Positions 42,161 to 54,140 of a stretch of 64,000 bases of DNA are shown in pieces. The DNA is taken from NCBI GenBank assembly GCA_029204225.1, contig CM055114.1, positions 20,003,049 to 20,067,048 of the forward strand. The letters run 5' to 3'. The first letter of the stretch is position 1, and the number at the start of each line of letters is the position of its first letter. A program made the position numbers and the translations under genes. The notes beneath the pieces are model-generated. The model worked only from the letters and a program-made list of their open reading frames with translations. It did not search any database and was not told where the DNA came from. The stretch comes from Diphasiastrum complanatum. Taxonomy: Eukaryota; Streptophyta; Lycopodiopsida; Lycopodiales; Lycopodiaceae.

Positions 42161-43560
42161 TCGACTTCTGGATATTCGAGGTGTTTCCCCCTTCTATGAG
42201 GGTCTATCGGCCGGAAAAAGAGAGATTGTAGGAGGAGTTACCTCAGCGGCAGCTCTTGTTGTGGCGGTGATGCCGATGATGTCGTGCTTCATGCGACCTC
42301 AAGTCCAGTACATCCATCTAGCAGGCCTCATCGTATGGATTCCTTACTTCAAGAAACACTAACTCATGAAGCAATATGGATGGCACGTGATACTATGAAT
42401 ATCCCGACACCCCGCGCTCTCTCCTCACATTTGTCCATCTTCGGTACCCACGCTCCCTATGGGGTCTCCATTGCACTGTGATCTCTCTTGCTAGGCCACT
42501 CCACCTATTTTTTCTCCCATTCAAACCCTTGTTGGTTACACTCCCTCTCAAACTCCTCCCAACCTTCTTCTCTTCAGACCCCTCCCCGACCTTCTCGTGA
42601 TCGTCTTAAAAATCCTCTCCAAAATTCTTCTGTTGTATTCACTTCCCCCTGGCCCGACGCCACTCCTCTCAACACTTCCTTTGCCACCTCTCCATCAGTT
42701 GACATCTTGCTATCCTATGCCCTAGATGCGGAGAAACACATAGTGGAGGATGAGCATAGTGGTGGTCGAGTGATCACTCGCACGAGACAACTAACGCAAG
42801 TGGTCTTCAACAAGGACATTTTCAAGCATTGGCACAAACAAAGTGATGACAAAAAGAATTATGTTGTTGACCAGTTTATAGAGAATTTCCAGTCCCCTGC
42901 CTTGATTTGGAATTTGATCGAATCTAGATGTCACGCCGCATGGGAGGCATGATGTGAGCCACTGCAAATTGGAGCGGTAAGAGCTAGCAAATCTAGGCCA
43001 TACCACGTGCACAAGGACGATTGTAAGTTTGCAAAGAAAGAATTTCGAGAAAATCCAGATCGTTTCAAGCAACAACAAGAAACAGCTAAGAAGCGCCCGG
43101 AGACTGCAGGGCCTTCTCACCTTGGCAGTGGTGGCCATGGTTGCCCATTTCATAAGTCTCCCCGCCCATATGTTGAATTTGATATTGTCGTAATTCATAT
43201 TTTATTTGTGAATTTGTTTAAACTAAATTACAATCGCCAATTTTTAGGTTCATGCAGAAATCTACCGTAAAGCGGTCTCCCACAAAAGAGGAGTATAAGT
43301 ATGCCTATTCCAACAACATGCAATCATTACTCGACTTATTGGAGAGACAAGAAGTGAGAATTGATTGGGATGGATATTTTGAGGTATATTTATGGCTTCA
43401 AGATATATTTTAATTTCACCACATTCATGTTGTCGAACACTCTAACAACATCACTTACAAAATTTACACATCCTTATTACACGCAGGTATCGCAGTCCCA
43501 GTCTCATGCATCGCAATCACATGAGTTTGATCACCATGGCCAGGATGGGGACGATTGAAC
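42161..43560 (+). pseudogene. Transposase-like gene (possible Ptta/En-Spm type), copy 2
   Basis: Frames: 42,284-42,481 (SSRPHRMDSLLQETLTHEAI), 42,488-42,952 (Pro-rich, then VVFNKDIFKHWHKQSDDKK, WNLIESRCHAAWEA), 43,007-43,198 (VHKDDCKFAKKEFRENPDRF, SHLGSGGHGCPFHKSP), an AT-rich intron-like gap to TTTTTAG, EEYKYAYSNNMQSLLDLLE, a second gap to CACGCAG, and SQSQSHASQSHEFDHHGQ with an acidic end and TGA at 43,556. It keeps 83 bp missing from copy 1, but a TGA follows GVSIAL. The acidic C-terminal end is open here. Confidence 0.4.
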
Positions 43561-44232
43561 TGGATCTAATATTCAACTTAGGCTCCACATGGGCAGCCCT
43601 CTTGGTTATTTAAGAGGTCCCCTCTCTTGTGAGGGAGCTTCATCTGTATTGTCTCTAATCTTGTATTGAATAAAGAAGATCCTCCATGAGTTTTGGTATT
43701 CATAGAGCCCCTTGATCATGGTGGCTTTCTTGAGTGATTCCTTTATGATCATGCCCTTCCATTCTTGCATGTGTGGTTGTGGAATTAGATTAGTTTCTTG
43801 CTTTCTTTCTTTATGCATTGTAGATTGGAGTGGATTAGCTTTCTTGCATTGTGGAATAGTGTAGAATCAACATTCAAGTAAACTAAATAGGCTAAAATTG
43901 TGGCATAGATCTTGCAGATTCTCTTACTTTTCAATTCTTGATGTTCTTGGGCTATCCAAGAATCAAGAAATGAGTGTTTCTTGATCCTTGAACATTCATA
44001 ATGTTGTCTTTTAGCTTCTTGTTTCTTGTTCTTGTTTATGTTTTGTTGCTTGTAGATTAATTCGAATTTCAAGATATGTTTTCAACTCATTTTAAAACAA
44101 GTAGAAATAGGCATACTATTAAGTGCACAACTAAGCTACACTCTGATCCTTGTTAAGCATCATGGCTTGCACTTTCAATTGATGTAAGTACAGTTCATGA
44201 GAGAATAAGTTCCTGTGAATGCACTGACAGGC
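43561..44232 (+). repeat. LTR-like scrap and LTR-F-like segment, copy 4
   Basis: 43,600-43,744 has TATTTAAGAGG and AATAAAG; 43,745 on is the LTR-F-like block with the bulged hairpin near 43,935-43,970. No gene. Confidence 0.45.
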
Positions 44233-45299
44233 TGGATAAAAACTATACTACAACGCTAATCTTACTGTATAGCTGAATGTTAACCAAGACTTTGATTGCC
44301 AAGAATGACCCATAAGAGTATGGTAACAGACAGTAATTAAATGCCAAACAAGCAACGTGCGAAGTCATTTTGAATCTACACAGAGAATAAAACCTTAGTA
44401 ATGAGGAATCAATGAACATCACAACAAAAGCATACATAAAAAATGGAAAAAATATATGAACTGTGTTACTTTTACATGAAAATGAAATACAACAAAAGAA
44501 GGATGGATATGATGGTCTCTACATCTCCCTTGGCTGAGTCTTGAATCTGCAACGGTCGAGAAAGTGGTGCAACCAGCTGTGTGAAGTTTACAGTTTGCAA
44601 AATTTTTATGGAGTTAATGAGATTGGCAACCATTATCGAAACATGAATATCTTTTCCAGCTATGATTTTATGCAGCATGCCCTAGCATATGCACAATCCA
44701 TGATGGCTAGGACATGGGTTGATAATATTGTGGACTTTACATATGATTCCTTTTCACTAGGATGTCACACTTGGGATTGTTAAGTGGTAGAATATGAGGC
44801 ATCATCTTCAAGCTTGACACACTTGATCATTCCTTATGTTAAAAAAAAGGATACCAAACACTACCCTTGACTGAATATGAAGACAATATAATTGAAAGAA
44901 ACATCAACGAGAACATCATTTGCATTAGATACATGGATTTTACCTTGTGTGTGTGTGTGTGTGGGTGTGTGTGTGTGACATGTTATGGAGTATGATCGAA
45001 ATTCATCCATAACCTTTTTTGTTATCCAATTGGTTGTCATAATGGTGATTTTCAAGAGTCTTAAAACACTATTAGATAGAGCTAAACAATATTCAAATAC
45101 GTTGTAGTGTTTTGCAGCTATAAACTCGAAGCTAATATATTATATTTGCTATATATGGACATTTATTGAAAACCACATGTAGAAAATTACTTCTTTGTTG
45201 TTTGAGTATAACTATCATCTTGAGTGGATTTATGAGCTAGTCATCATTCTATTGTAACTTTTGTATATATTGTTATATATTTTTAAAGTGATGCCCTTC
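44233..45299. repeat. Unidentified fragment with (TG)n, copy 4 (best copy)
   Basis: Plus frame 44,541-44,783 is open: GNHYRNMNIFSSYDFMQHA, ARTWVDNIVDFTYDSFSLG, HTWDC-stop. Copies 1, 2 and 3 each have a stop in it. Its composition is protein-like, but I do not recognise it; it may be a captured host exon. (TG)n at 44,946-44,977 with one interruption. From 44,978 to 45,299 nothing is called. Confidence 0.45.
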
Positions 45300-46266
45300 A
45301 ATCTATTGGAAAGAGGTGATGAGATGAGAGAAAGCAAAATGACAAGCCGAATGATGTAAATGACTTATCGAGCACATCAGAATGAACGTTCTTTCCTATG
45401 CATGACCACGCCTATTAATATTGAACAAAAGTAGTGACAGAAATCACGCTCAGTCATTTAGAAACTAACTTTGAGATCAGCAGAAGCTAAAGTGATTACA
45501 TAGCCAAACAAAGAAGTATTGAATTATCAAAAAAAATAGTAAGAGATTATTAGTTACAAATAATCACAGAGATGCATACATTTTGACATAATACTGAATG
45601 CAATAAAGGATAGATTGATTCAGTAAAAGAAACAAATTAGATGCTAATGAGCACAAGATAATTGCGGATCAAAACTATCTCTGAGTAAATGAAACTCTAT
45701 CTAAAGCACTTCTGCTATTAAGCAGTAAGGGCAGTACCAATACTCTAAATCAACTCTAAAGAACTGAGCTAGAATGCTCATAAGTGTTCAAGATTGAAAG
45801 CTTGAGAGAGTTGCTTCAATACATTGTTCAATAACTTGAAAAGTAATAGAAGTATGATCAGCTATTTATACTAAGCAATTAGGTTGTCAATCACGACAAC
45901 CAGTTGGCCATGATGCACTAGCATCCTTCCAGTTAGTCATCTTGAAAATTTACTTGCTAAACGGTTAGGGAAAGTCTGTAGCTTCAATTCAAGTGGAACA
46001 ATAACTGTATTCGGCATCCGAGAAGTAGCCGAAGTGGTCAAAGTCTCCGAAGTCACCAAAGCCTTCGAAGTTTGTGAAGTCACCGAAGTTTGTCAAAGTC
46101 TCCGAAGTTTGTCGAATGATGTCCAATATGTCGGAGCCACCTGTTAAGCGATTTCCCATGTATTTATGCAGACTGTGTAGAAACACAAAGAGAACTATAG
46201 AACTAGATAATAGAGTGGATGAAGATTAAAGATCGATTAGTCAATAATCAAGAGAATAATTCAACA
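45300..46266 (-). repeat. LTR-A, copy 4
   Basis: TGTTGAATTATTC start at 46,266 after AAGGGGGAG. Full-length middle block with the minisatellite at 46,018-46,118. Confidence 0.65.
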
Positions 46267-46762
46267 CTCCCCCTTAATTTGAATCCACGAATAGGTTGAC
46301 CTTCAAACTTAGTTCTACACAAAATTTCTTGTGTAATAATGCTTTAGTAAACATATCCGCTATCATATATTGCATTTGACAATACTGCTAGTCAACCTCT
46401 TTGTCGAGAACTTTGCTTCTGACAGAGTGATACTTAATTTCAATGTGCTTACTCCTTGAATGAAACCTAGGGTTCAACGATAAAGCAATGGCACTTTGAT
46501 TATCACAAAATAGAATTGTCGGAGCATATTGATTCAGACTGATATTTGAAAGTAAGTCTATCAACCACACTACTTCCTTTGTAGCTTGCGAGGCTATGAT
46601 TTACTCTGATTCAATGGAAGATAGAGCTATCAAAGTTTGCTTGCGACTATTCCATGAAATAGGACCATTGTTGAGGAAGAATGTGAATCCGAAAGTGGAT
46701 TTACGAGTGTCTACATCTCCTGCCCAACTTGCATCTGAATAACCACTGAGAAAATTGAATAA
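46267..46762 (-). pseudogene. Copia RNase H fragment (family A), copy 4
   Basis: [29 protein letters not shown] is intact over 46,570-46,388. TAA in SEY (shared with copy 2) and TAG after LDKEVD (shared with copy 1) close it. Confidence 0.8.
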
Positions 46763-47467
46763 TGCTGCAAGAGATGCTGGAGAAAAAGAAATGCTTCAAG
46801 TAGGCTTAAAAAACAACAAGTATGAGGGTGGAGATGGGCGCTGAACAAACTGCAATCAAATGTGGAAAATGGCTACAAACGGAGAGAAAAATGGGTGAAA
46901 GTGGCAACATGAAGGAGCTAGATAGCCTGCAAACAAAAGTGAAGAGAGGGGTGAAAATGGAAGGAGAAACAGACGAAAGAGATGAGGGAATTGGGCGCTG
47001 GACACAAACAAGCTGAACTTAGGTGCCAGAAATAATCTGCCAAAAACAAAAAATTTGGCCGCCAAATTTAGCAGTACTTCTGCTAACTATTCGCTAAAAC
47101 TCCGCCAAGAAAAATGCTCTGATGGGAGCTGGTCCTCCTCCAAACTATGCTGAATGTTGTTGAAGCAAAGAGATGAAAGCCCTCAACAAAGAGAGAAAAA
47201 AAAATCAGCAAGGAAAATGGGCGCCCAATCAAAAAATCAGATCTAAAATTCAGCAATCATGAAAGTGCTCTGATACCAAGCTTTAAATACAACCAAGACG
47301 GATCTAGAGCTAAGCTATGAAAGCATCACGTAAGCAAGACTTAACCCTAGAAAACAGGAAAGAGAGACTAAGGAGGCTAAAGAGAGAGATCAAAATCATC
47401 AACTGAATAACAAATGAAACAGATTCCCTACTTATAGCCTAAAGGAAACTTCCAGTGGCAAGGGCCA
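46763..47467 (-). repeat. Leader, tRNA-Met PBS and LTR-C fragment, copy 4
   Basis: PBS TGGTATCAGAGC (minus) at 47,267-47,278; LTR-C end with GGCTATAAGTAGGG near 47,430, cut at the same base as copy 2. Confidence 0.65.
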
Positions 47468-48668
47468 GTCATAAAAGAATAGAGTGGCTAGGTTTGCTTC
47501 ATCTCATCTCCCTTCATTGGCCGACTCACCACATCTTTTTGTTTTAGATACAAATCATCGTAATTGTAACTTGATCCAAGGAGTTTATCTATTATTTGCC
47601 ACTATCCCACGACAAGAAACCACAAAACTTAGTGAGGTGAGGAAGACGAGTGTCATAGTTGAAATACGATTGTTATCCTTGTCAAGAAGAGTTTATTACA
47701 AAATAGGCAATGTCAAAAAAATCAAACATTGTGTTATTTTAGCCCCAATATACTTAAAGAAATGTGATAAGTTGAAAATTTATCGGTATATTAAGTAATT
47801 AAGTATTGGATGTTTCAAGAGGTATTTATTGTCCTATTACTGGTTTTTTATGGTTACTTAGTGTTGTGAGTAGTTGCTTGCTAGGCGACCATTTTTTGTA
47901 ACCCATAACGCAAACGATAAATCTATTGATTGCAAGTAATTATTTATTTTTATTTTGACATCTTGTGTCTAGCATTGGTATTGTTTGCTTCATTCAGTAT
48001 TTTGTTATGGTGTTCAGTTATATATGCAGCTTGAGATTACGATGTCTATAAATAGGTAAAGTATTGATCACTAATGTACTCTACAATTAACAAATTATTA
48101 CAAGTAATGTTTAACAATGTATGTTGTTTATGAAGCATAAATCATGAATGTAACAAAATGACATCATCACAGGATGAGAGTTCTCATCCTTTCTCATTCC
48201 TCTAGTTTGATTAGTCGTTTGACAAATTGTATTTCAAAGTAGGTAAGGAAACAATTGCATCAAACAGGTGAGCAAGCAAACCCCATAGGTATGCCATCGA
48301 TTTGCTTCTAGCTTTTATTTCCAAATTGAATGATACAGTTGGAGATCAACACATTGTTCCACCATATCAATGTTTGCTCAACCAATCTTCATAATCTTGT
48401 TGATTTTAGGTCAAAATCCATTGACCTTAATTTTATAGCCTAGGCTTCTGTGTTCTTTGGTTACATTTTCTAGCTTGTACACTTCATGTATCATATGTGT
48501 GATAATCGTAGTTAACCTATTTGGCCTTCGTAGTAGAATGTTTTCATAGCACTTTGAGATGTCATAAGATGTGCAAGCTATGTATTAGCTTCCGTTAGTC
48601 AAGATAAAAGTTTATGGAAGATTCACATTGCTAGAATAAACATTTATCTACATTAAGGATGATCTTGT
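47468..48668 (+). other. Unidentified 1.2 kb segment with short ORF, copy 2
   Basis: ORF 47,484-47,798 differs from its 20,700 partner at P/H, D/Y, R/C, S/L and N/I. About 20 bp near 47,990 and a few bases elsewhere differ. Contains GGATGAGAGTTCTCATCC near 48,173. No gene recognised. Confidence 0.4.
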
Positions 48669-48960
48669 GTGTTGGATTTAAGCCTTACTCCGTTCATGAT
48701 GAATGGAGACAGTTCACTTAGACTTGCTCTTGTCATAAATGTAACAAGTATAAAGAGGATACGATTATGGGCATTTGTCATCCATCTTAAAGTTTTTATA
48801 TGTGCTTTGTATGTAGACAATAATTCCTCACTTTCTATAGGATTGGTAGGTATAATATTTTCCAAAACTTGTTTGATGATTTTTATTCTTTTTGGAATCC
48901 ATATCATGGTATTTTTTCAAAAATGGTGTGAAGATTATCCCTTTTAGTCGTTTTAAAGCT
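48669..48960 (-). repeat. Truncated copy of the 0.9 kb segment at the palindrome border
   Basis: Matches 21,874-22,165, minus frame 48,907-48,653 open. It is cut at TTTTAAAGCT, where the right palindrome arm begins. Confidence 0.6.
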
Positions 48961-49690
48961 AACTGGTCAACAACATAATTCTTTTTGTCATCACTTTGTT
49001 TGTGCCAATCCTTGAAAATGTCCTTGTTGAAGACCACTTGCGTTAGTTGTCTCGTGCGAGTGATCACTCGACCACCATTATGCTCATCCTCCACTATGTG
49101 TTTCTCCGCATCTAGGGCATAGGATGACAAGATGTCAACTGATGGAGAGGTGGTAAAGGGAGTGTTGAGAGGAGTGGCGTCGGGCCAGGGGGAAGTGAAT
49201 ACAACAGGAGAATTTTGGAGAGGATTTTTAAGACGATCACGAGAAGGTCGGGGAGGGGTCTGAAGAGAAGAAGGTTGGGGAGGAGTTTGAGAGGGAGTGT
49301 AACCAACAAGGGTTTGAATGGGAGAAAAAATGGGTGGAGTGGCCTAGCAAGAGAGAACACAGTGCAATGGAGACCCCATAGGGAGCGTGGGTACCGAAGA
49401 TGGACAAATGTGCGGAGAGAGCGCGGGGTGTCGGGATATTCATAGTATCACGTGCCATCCACATTGCTTCCTGAGTTAGTGTTTCTTGAAGTAAGGAATC
49501 CATACGATGAGGCCTGCTAGATGGATGTGCTGGACTTGAGGTCGCATGAAGCACGACATCATCGACATCACCGCCACAACAAGAGCTGCCGCTGAGGTAA
49601 CTCCTCCTACAATCTCTCTTTTTCCGGCCGATAGACCCTCATAGAAGGGGGAAACACCTCGAATATCCAGAAGTCGAAGGCCTCTTTGCC
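48961..49690 (-). pseudogene. Transposase-like gene, 3'-truncated, right arm
   Basis: Contains SSRPHRMDSLLQETLTQEAM, the Pro-rich part and VVFNKDIFKDWHKQSDDKKN, ending at VVDQ where the spacer begins. The rest of the gene exists only in the spacer-side copy (42,878 on). Confidence 0.45.
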
Positions 49691-51100
49691 ATTTGCCAAT
49701 GTGTTATGCAAGGGTTAGAGGAGAATTGACTCAATGCATAGACAGAGAAGGCCAAGTCGGGTCTGGTACAGATTGTTCAATACAATAAGACTACCGATCA
49801 AGTTTTGGTATGGTATACCTTCCATTTTATGTCTCTCCTCGTCTATCGTTGGGGACAGTCCTGCATCGACAATTTTGCTCCAGCTATCATCGGTGTGGCT
49901 TTTTCTTTGTCGTCTAGCATTCGGTACTGCTTTAGCACCTTTTCGACGTATTTTGATTGACTCAGATGCATCATTCTTCTTATTCGACCTCTTTTGATCT
50001 GCAACCCAAGACATTTTGTCGGTTCTCCCAGATTTGTGATTTCATAATTAGCAAAAATCTGACTCTTGGTATCCTTGATTAGCATCAAAGAATTTCCTAT
50101 CATTAGAGAGTCATCTACAAAAATGGTTAGAATCACAAAGCTTATTCCTACTCTTTTTATGTAGACATTACAATTTGGTTGAGTAGGAACGAAGTCTATA
50201 GACTTCAGAAGATTGTCGAGCTTCTTGTACCAAGCTCGTGATGCATGTTTCAAACCATAGATGCATCGATGTAGCCTACAGGCTTACTTTCGATTGTCAG
50301 GGTCTTTGAATCCTTCAGACTGCTTCATGAAGATCTCTTCCTCTAGATCTCCGTGGAGAAAGGTCATTTTAACATCAATTTGATGAATTTCCATATTGTG
50401 TTCCATTGTATATGCAAGGAGTAGTTGGATGCTTGCCATCTTGACCATTGGTGAGTATGTATCGAAGTAGTCGATACCATACCTCTGCTTATAGCCCTTG
50501 CAACAAGTCGAGCCTTGTAGCATCCAACAGTGCCATCTGACTTCATCTTTCTTTTGTAAATCCATTTGCAGTCGACGGTCTTCTTTCCTCACCAAGTTGG
50601 ATGTGTTGCAAGAGAGCAAATACCTAATCAAGAGGTTTGGCATAAAAGGACGGGACACCTCAACTTCAAGTCATTTTAGGTAATGGCTAGGAATTAGATT
50701 GTGATAGGTCTTCCAAGTTCCTTAAGTGGCATCAATCATCGATTCCGTAGTTATCACATAGGGGTGAGAATTTGAGCTTGCCAGGACAACGGATGCTAGG
50801 GTGTCGCCAACACAAATAAAACATCCTCTCAAGTAGGCATGGGTTGTGCCGCATAACTTACTTGTGGAGTGGCATAGTATGGCTGGTAGGTTCCTTACTC
50901 ATCTCACCGATAATCAATTGTTTCTCCAGGGTTTTATTATTGTGAAATGACAATAATGGAACAAGAAATCGACGAAAGGGAGAAGTCAACACTGAATAAG
51001 ATAAAACTTGCAATGTCTCTGGATTTTCTTGATTTTCAGACACAGACAAAATTCGCACTACTCAGAGCTCAAAACAGGGTTGATTTAGTCAAAGATAGAG
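49691..51100 (-). pseudogene. Copia reverse transcriptase remnant, right arm
   Basis: Same RT as at 41,161-42,160. The frame 50,658-50,284 reads through IFMKQSEGF, where the left arm has a stop, and ends at the shared PDNRK-stop. FVDDSLMIGNS intact (50,253-49,843). 51,058-50,700 is the upstream scrap with the 66-codon frame and the weak zinc-knuckle-like words. Confidence 0.85.
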
Positions 51101-51546
51101 TGTACAAATTTTGAGCCTCAATATTTTGATGAAAAATCAATGCTTTTATGGGTCAGACTCAAATTTCTTTCAAATTTTTTGTGATTTCAAACTGCAAGAC
51201 ATCTTCTCTCTTCTCTCTCTCATTTCATCATTATACATGGTTCTCTTTGGGTTCTACTACTCATTGGTGCACTCTCATGATGTTATCTTGCAATTCTATG
51301 TGTAGAATGATCATTTATTGCCATCTTTGGTTCCACAAGGGTGAAACATAGTAGGGTACTGTAATTGCATGGAAAAGAACTATATTTTATGTTTTGGTTC
51401 ATGTTTGATCAGTATCTCTTTGAGCTTGCACCTCATTTTGTATATAGATGCTGATTTCTCTACATTGGCGTGATTGTTGGTTTGCTCCTTTTGTAACCAA
51501 AGATCAGGGACATGGATTGGATCTTGAATGATCTGAAATCCTTCAC
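51101..51546 (+). repeat. LTR-D, right arm
   Basis: TGTACAAATTTTGAG to CTTCACA, just before the PBS. It sits head-to-head with the minus-strand RT remnant. Confidence 0.5.
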
Positions 51547-51547
51547 A

Positions 51548-52125
51548 TGGTGTCAGAGCTATTGTGTTTCAGGTTATGAAAGGATCATCCATCTTTAGCA
51601 AGAATTTGGAGGAGTTACCAATGCTAGAGCATGCTAGATTGATTTCTACTCAAAAGTCAGCAATTTTGCATATGTAGAATTGATCTTTTGTAGTTCAAAA
51701 CTCAATATAGGGTTATATACTTGATCAATTGGAATTATGTGATTTTTGGTGCATTGGGAAGGTCTCATTGGAGGCTACAAGAATATATCAAGTTTTTAGA
51801 AATTGCATGTAGAATTTGGGATATTCAATTTTTGTGATTATGTCAAAACCCTAATTTTGATTGGATCTCTAGTTTGTGAGGTTACTGAACTTCATTTGAG
51901 TGTGTTTCAATCTTAGGAAGTGGCAAGAATCATTAGATTGAGGATATATCATATCCTCAATCAAGATTTCACTATTCTATGTGTTGATTTTCTAGTTATA
52001 AGTGCTAGAAGAGATTTGAGAGGTTCCATATCTTTGTGATTTCTTCTTGAGTTTATTTTTTGACATTAAAGAGAGTGCTTTGTGCATTGGAATATGTTGA
52101 AAGAAGAAGATCAGGTCACTTCAAC
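51548..52125 (+). other. Copia D PBS and leader, right arm
   Basis: PBS TGGTGTCAGAGC at 51,548-51,559, then about 565 bp of leader to the gag ATG at 52,126. An upstream in-frame ATG at 52,060 exists but adds a non-gag extension (MTLKRVL). Confidence 0.65.
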
Positions 52126-52350
52126 ATGGCTACAAGTGGAGGCTTCATGTTGGAAGGCAATGATAGGCTTACCTCAAGTAACTATTCATTGTGGAAAGTG
52201 AGGATGGAATCACTTCTTGAGATGAATGATGTTCTGAATATTGTTGTAGGTTTGAAGGAGAGACCAGCACATATCGATTATAGTGAGACTTTCAGTTTGG
52301 TAGTAAAGCATTCTTCAATCAAACATCTAGTAACTATCGTATGTTGTTGA
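52126..52350 (+). pseudogene. Copia D gag N-terminus fused to RT, right arm
   Basis: MATSGGFMLEGNDRLTSSNY...LLEMNDVLNIVVGLKERPAHID, then RT YSETFSLVVKHSSI; stop at 52,348. About 45 residues of gag remain. The in-frame fusion at HID-YSETF matches the left arm, so it was fixed before inversion. Confidence 0.75.
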
Positions 52351-52740
52351 AGAGAATCTGGAGATACATCATATGGATGTACATACAACGTATCTAAATG
52401 GAGTTATCTAAGAAGATACGTACATGATATCTTCTGAAGGTTATCTAATAAACGACAAGGTAAAATAATGTATGTAAACTCCATAGAGCACACTTTACGA
52501 CTTGAAGCAATCTACTAGAGTTTGGTTCTAGAGGATCAACACTTTCTTTTTATCGATCATGGTTAGAATCCAAGCACTTTATATTTAAATGTTTAATTCA
52601 AGTCAGCGCATCATTTTTTTATTATCATTACATTGTGCGTGGATGACACATTGCTATTAAACAATAGTGACAAACTAATAAAGATGCAAAATGAATGTTG
52701 TCTCAGAATTCGATATGATAGATCTAGGCGAAGCTCATTA
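52351..52740 (+). pseudogene. Copia RT remnant, right arm
   Basis: MDVHTTYLNGVI, then stops; VDDTLLLNNS and EFDMIDLGEAHYV. YVDD reads CVDD here (TGCGTGGATGAC), a right-arm change. Confidence 0.65.
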
Positions 52741-53112
52741 TGTTGGAAGAAGGAAGGATGATTCGATAATTCAAAGTCTATGAATGAACTATTGAGCGCA
52801 GCGAAATAAGCTTTCTTTCCTAATGCATGACTACTCCTATCAATAATTGAACAAAGCTATAATGACAGAAGTCACGTTCAATCCTTTAGCAAATAACTTT
52901 GGAATTATTAGTACCAAAGTGAATTTGTAGTCAAACAATTTCATAGTGTAAAGTAGTGTAAAGAATATTACAGTGTTGAAGTATTCAACAGATCAGACGA
53001 AACAATAACAGATTTATCAGTTATAAATAGCTACAGAGAAGCATACATTCTGACACGATGTTGAACGCAATAAGAAGATAGATTGATTCAGTAAGTAGCA
53101 TGTACAAATCAG
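52741..53112 (-). repeat. LTR-A-like fragment (A2), right arm
   Basis: Partner of 38,725-39,110; single copy, ends CCAACA (minus) near 52,743. Confidence 0.55.
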
Positions 53113-53340
53113 ATGAGGAGTTGTTATGCTAAGCTTAACACTTTTCTTCTTTCTCAAAATTTCAAGATGAGTGAGTATGATCATTCACTTTACTACAGAT
53201 TTGTTGGAAATGATGTTATCATTCTTCTAATCTATATGATTGATATCATTTTGAGTGGAGGTAACAATCAAGATGTTGATTATATCAAGATGGCACTAGA
53301 AAAAGAGTTTGATGTTGTTCTATGCTTCACTCCCCTGAAT
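53113..53340 (+). pseudogene. Copia RT palm fragment, right arm
   Basis: CYAKLNTFLLSQNF, HSLYYRFVGNDVI, LIYMIDIILSGG and YIKMALEKEFDV; then tail-to-tail with RNase H. Confidence 0.75.
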
Positions 53341-54140
53341 AAACATGTTGAAGCTCCACCCCCTTTTCCATGACTTGTTCTCCCACAATTTGATAAGCCA
53401 CTTCAATATGCTTGCTCCTTGCATGAAAAATAAGATTCCTTGCCAATATTTGGTTTGAAAGGTTACCACAAAAGATGATTGGACTCTCTGAAAAATCCAA
53501 CAAGTGAAAATCCATTACCATTCTCTTGATCCATAACATATCCTTTGTGCAAGATGTAAGAGCTTTGTACTCGGCCTCACTAGATGACAATGAGATTGTA
53601 GCTTGTTTTTTTGACATCCAAGAGATAGATCCATCAATTATGAAAATAGCATGTGCACCTATGGATTTCCTATCCATTTGATCTCTAGAAAAGTCTGAAT
53701 CTAAAAATCCATACAGGTCTGGTTATGATCCTCCATAAACAATTCCAAAATCATTAGTTCCCAAGATGTATCTCAATACCCTCTTGCCTAGTTTCCAATG
53801 CTCCAGACTAGTATCATGCATGAATTGGCTTAATCTACCAACACAATAGCTTAGATCAGGTCTTGTGATGGTTATATATATGAGTGAACCAACTAGCTTG
53901 CTATAGAGAGTAATGTCCTTGAAGGATGTTTCATTATCTTTTATAGTGAGCTTTACATTTGACTCCATTGGTGTATCACAAGACTTTGCATCTACCATAT
54001 GAAGAATAAAATTAGAATACTTCTCTTGACAAATGAGAGTAAATGGATAAGTTTTAAATACTTCTATTCCTGAGATATAATGCGAAAGATCATGCTCACT
54101 TGGAGTTCTATCTAAATCTATGCTAAAACTAGTTGAAGAG
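53327..54140 (-). pseudogene. Copia B RT C-terminus and RNase H, right arm
   Basis: Same frame on both sides of one stop (YGGS-stop), as in the left arm. RNase H: AISWMSKKQ becomes SISWMSKKQATISLSSSEAEY, IIFCGNLSNQ, RSKHIEVAYQIV. KRF deleted. The 26.85 kb insertion is absent. Confidence 0.85.

Larger units (their letters stand above)
29288..42877. repeat. Left arm of a giant imperfect palindrome
   Basis: The arm matches 48,961-64,000 in reverse complement across LTR-A, RNase H, F-box pseudogene, gypsy gag, copia B, copia D and transposase-like blocks. The centre is near 45.9 kb for inner markers. Gaps relative to the right arm: about 840 bp missing at 36,030 and about 1.24 kb at 37,410. Extra relative to it: 31,430-31,955 and about 112 bp in the gypsy LTR. 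The outer limit is unknown because the right arm reaches the window end. Confidence 0.85.
41822..48960 (+). repeat. Large direct repeat, copy 2; includes palindrome spacer
   Basis: Same order as 15,110-22,165. Its first 1.06 kb is also the inner end of the left palindrome arm, and its last base pair (TTTTAAAGCT) is the spacer/right-arm border. So one block takes part in both structures. Confidence 0.85.

Noticed and set aside
42800-49100. Palindrome as a pure assembly artefact
   Set aside because: The arms differ by large deletions, private stops and a 1-nt frameshift, which a mirrored contig would not show. Reads are still needed to prove it.
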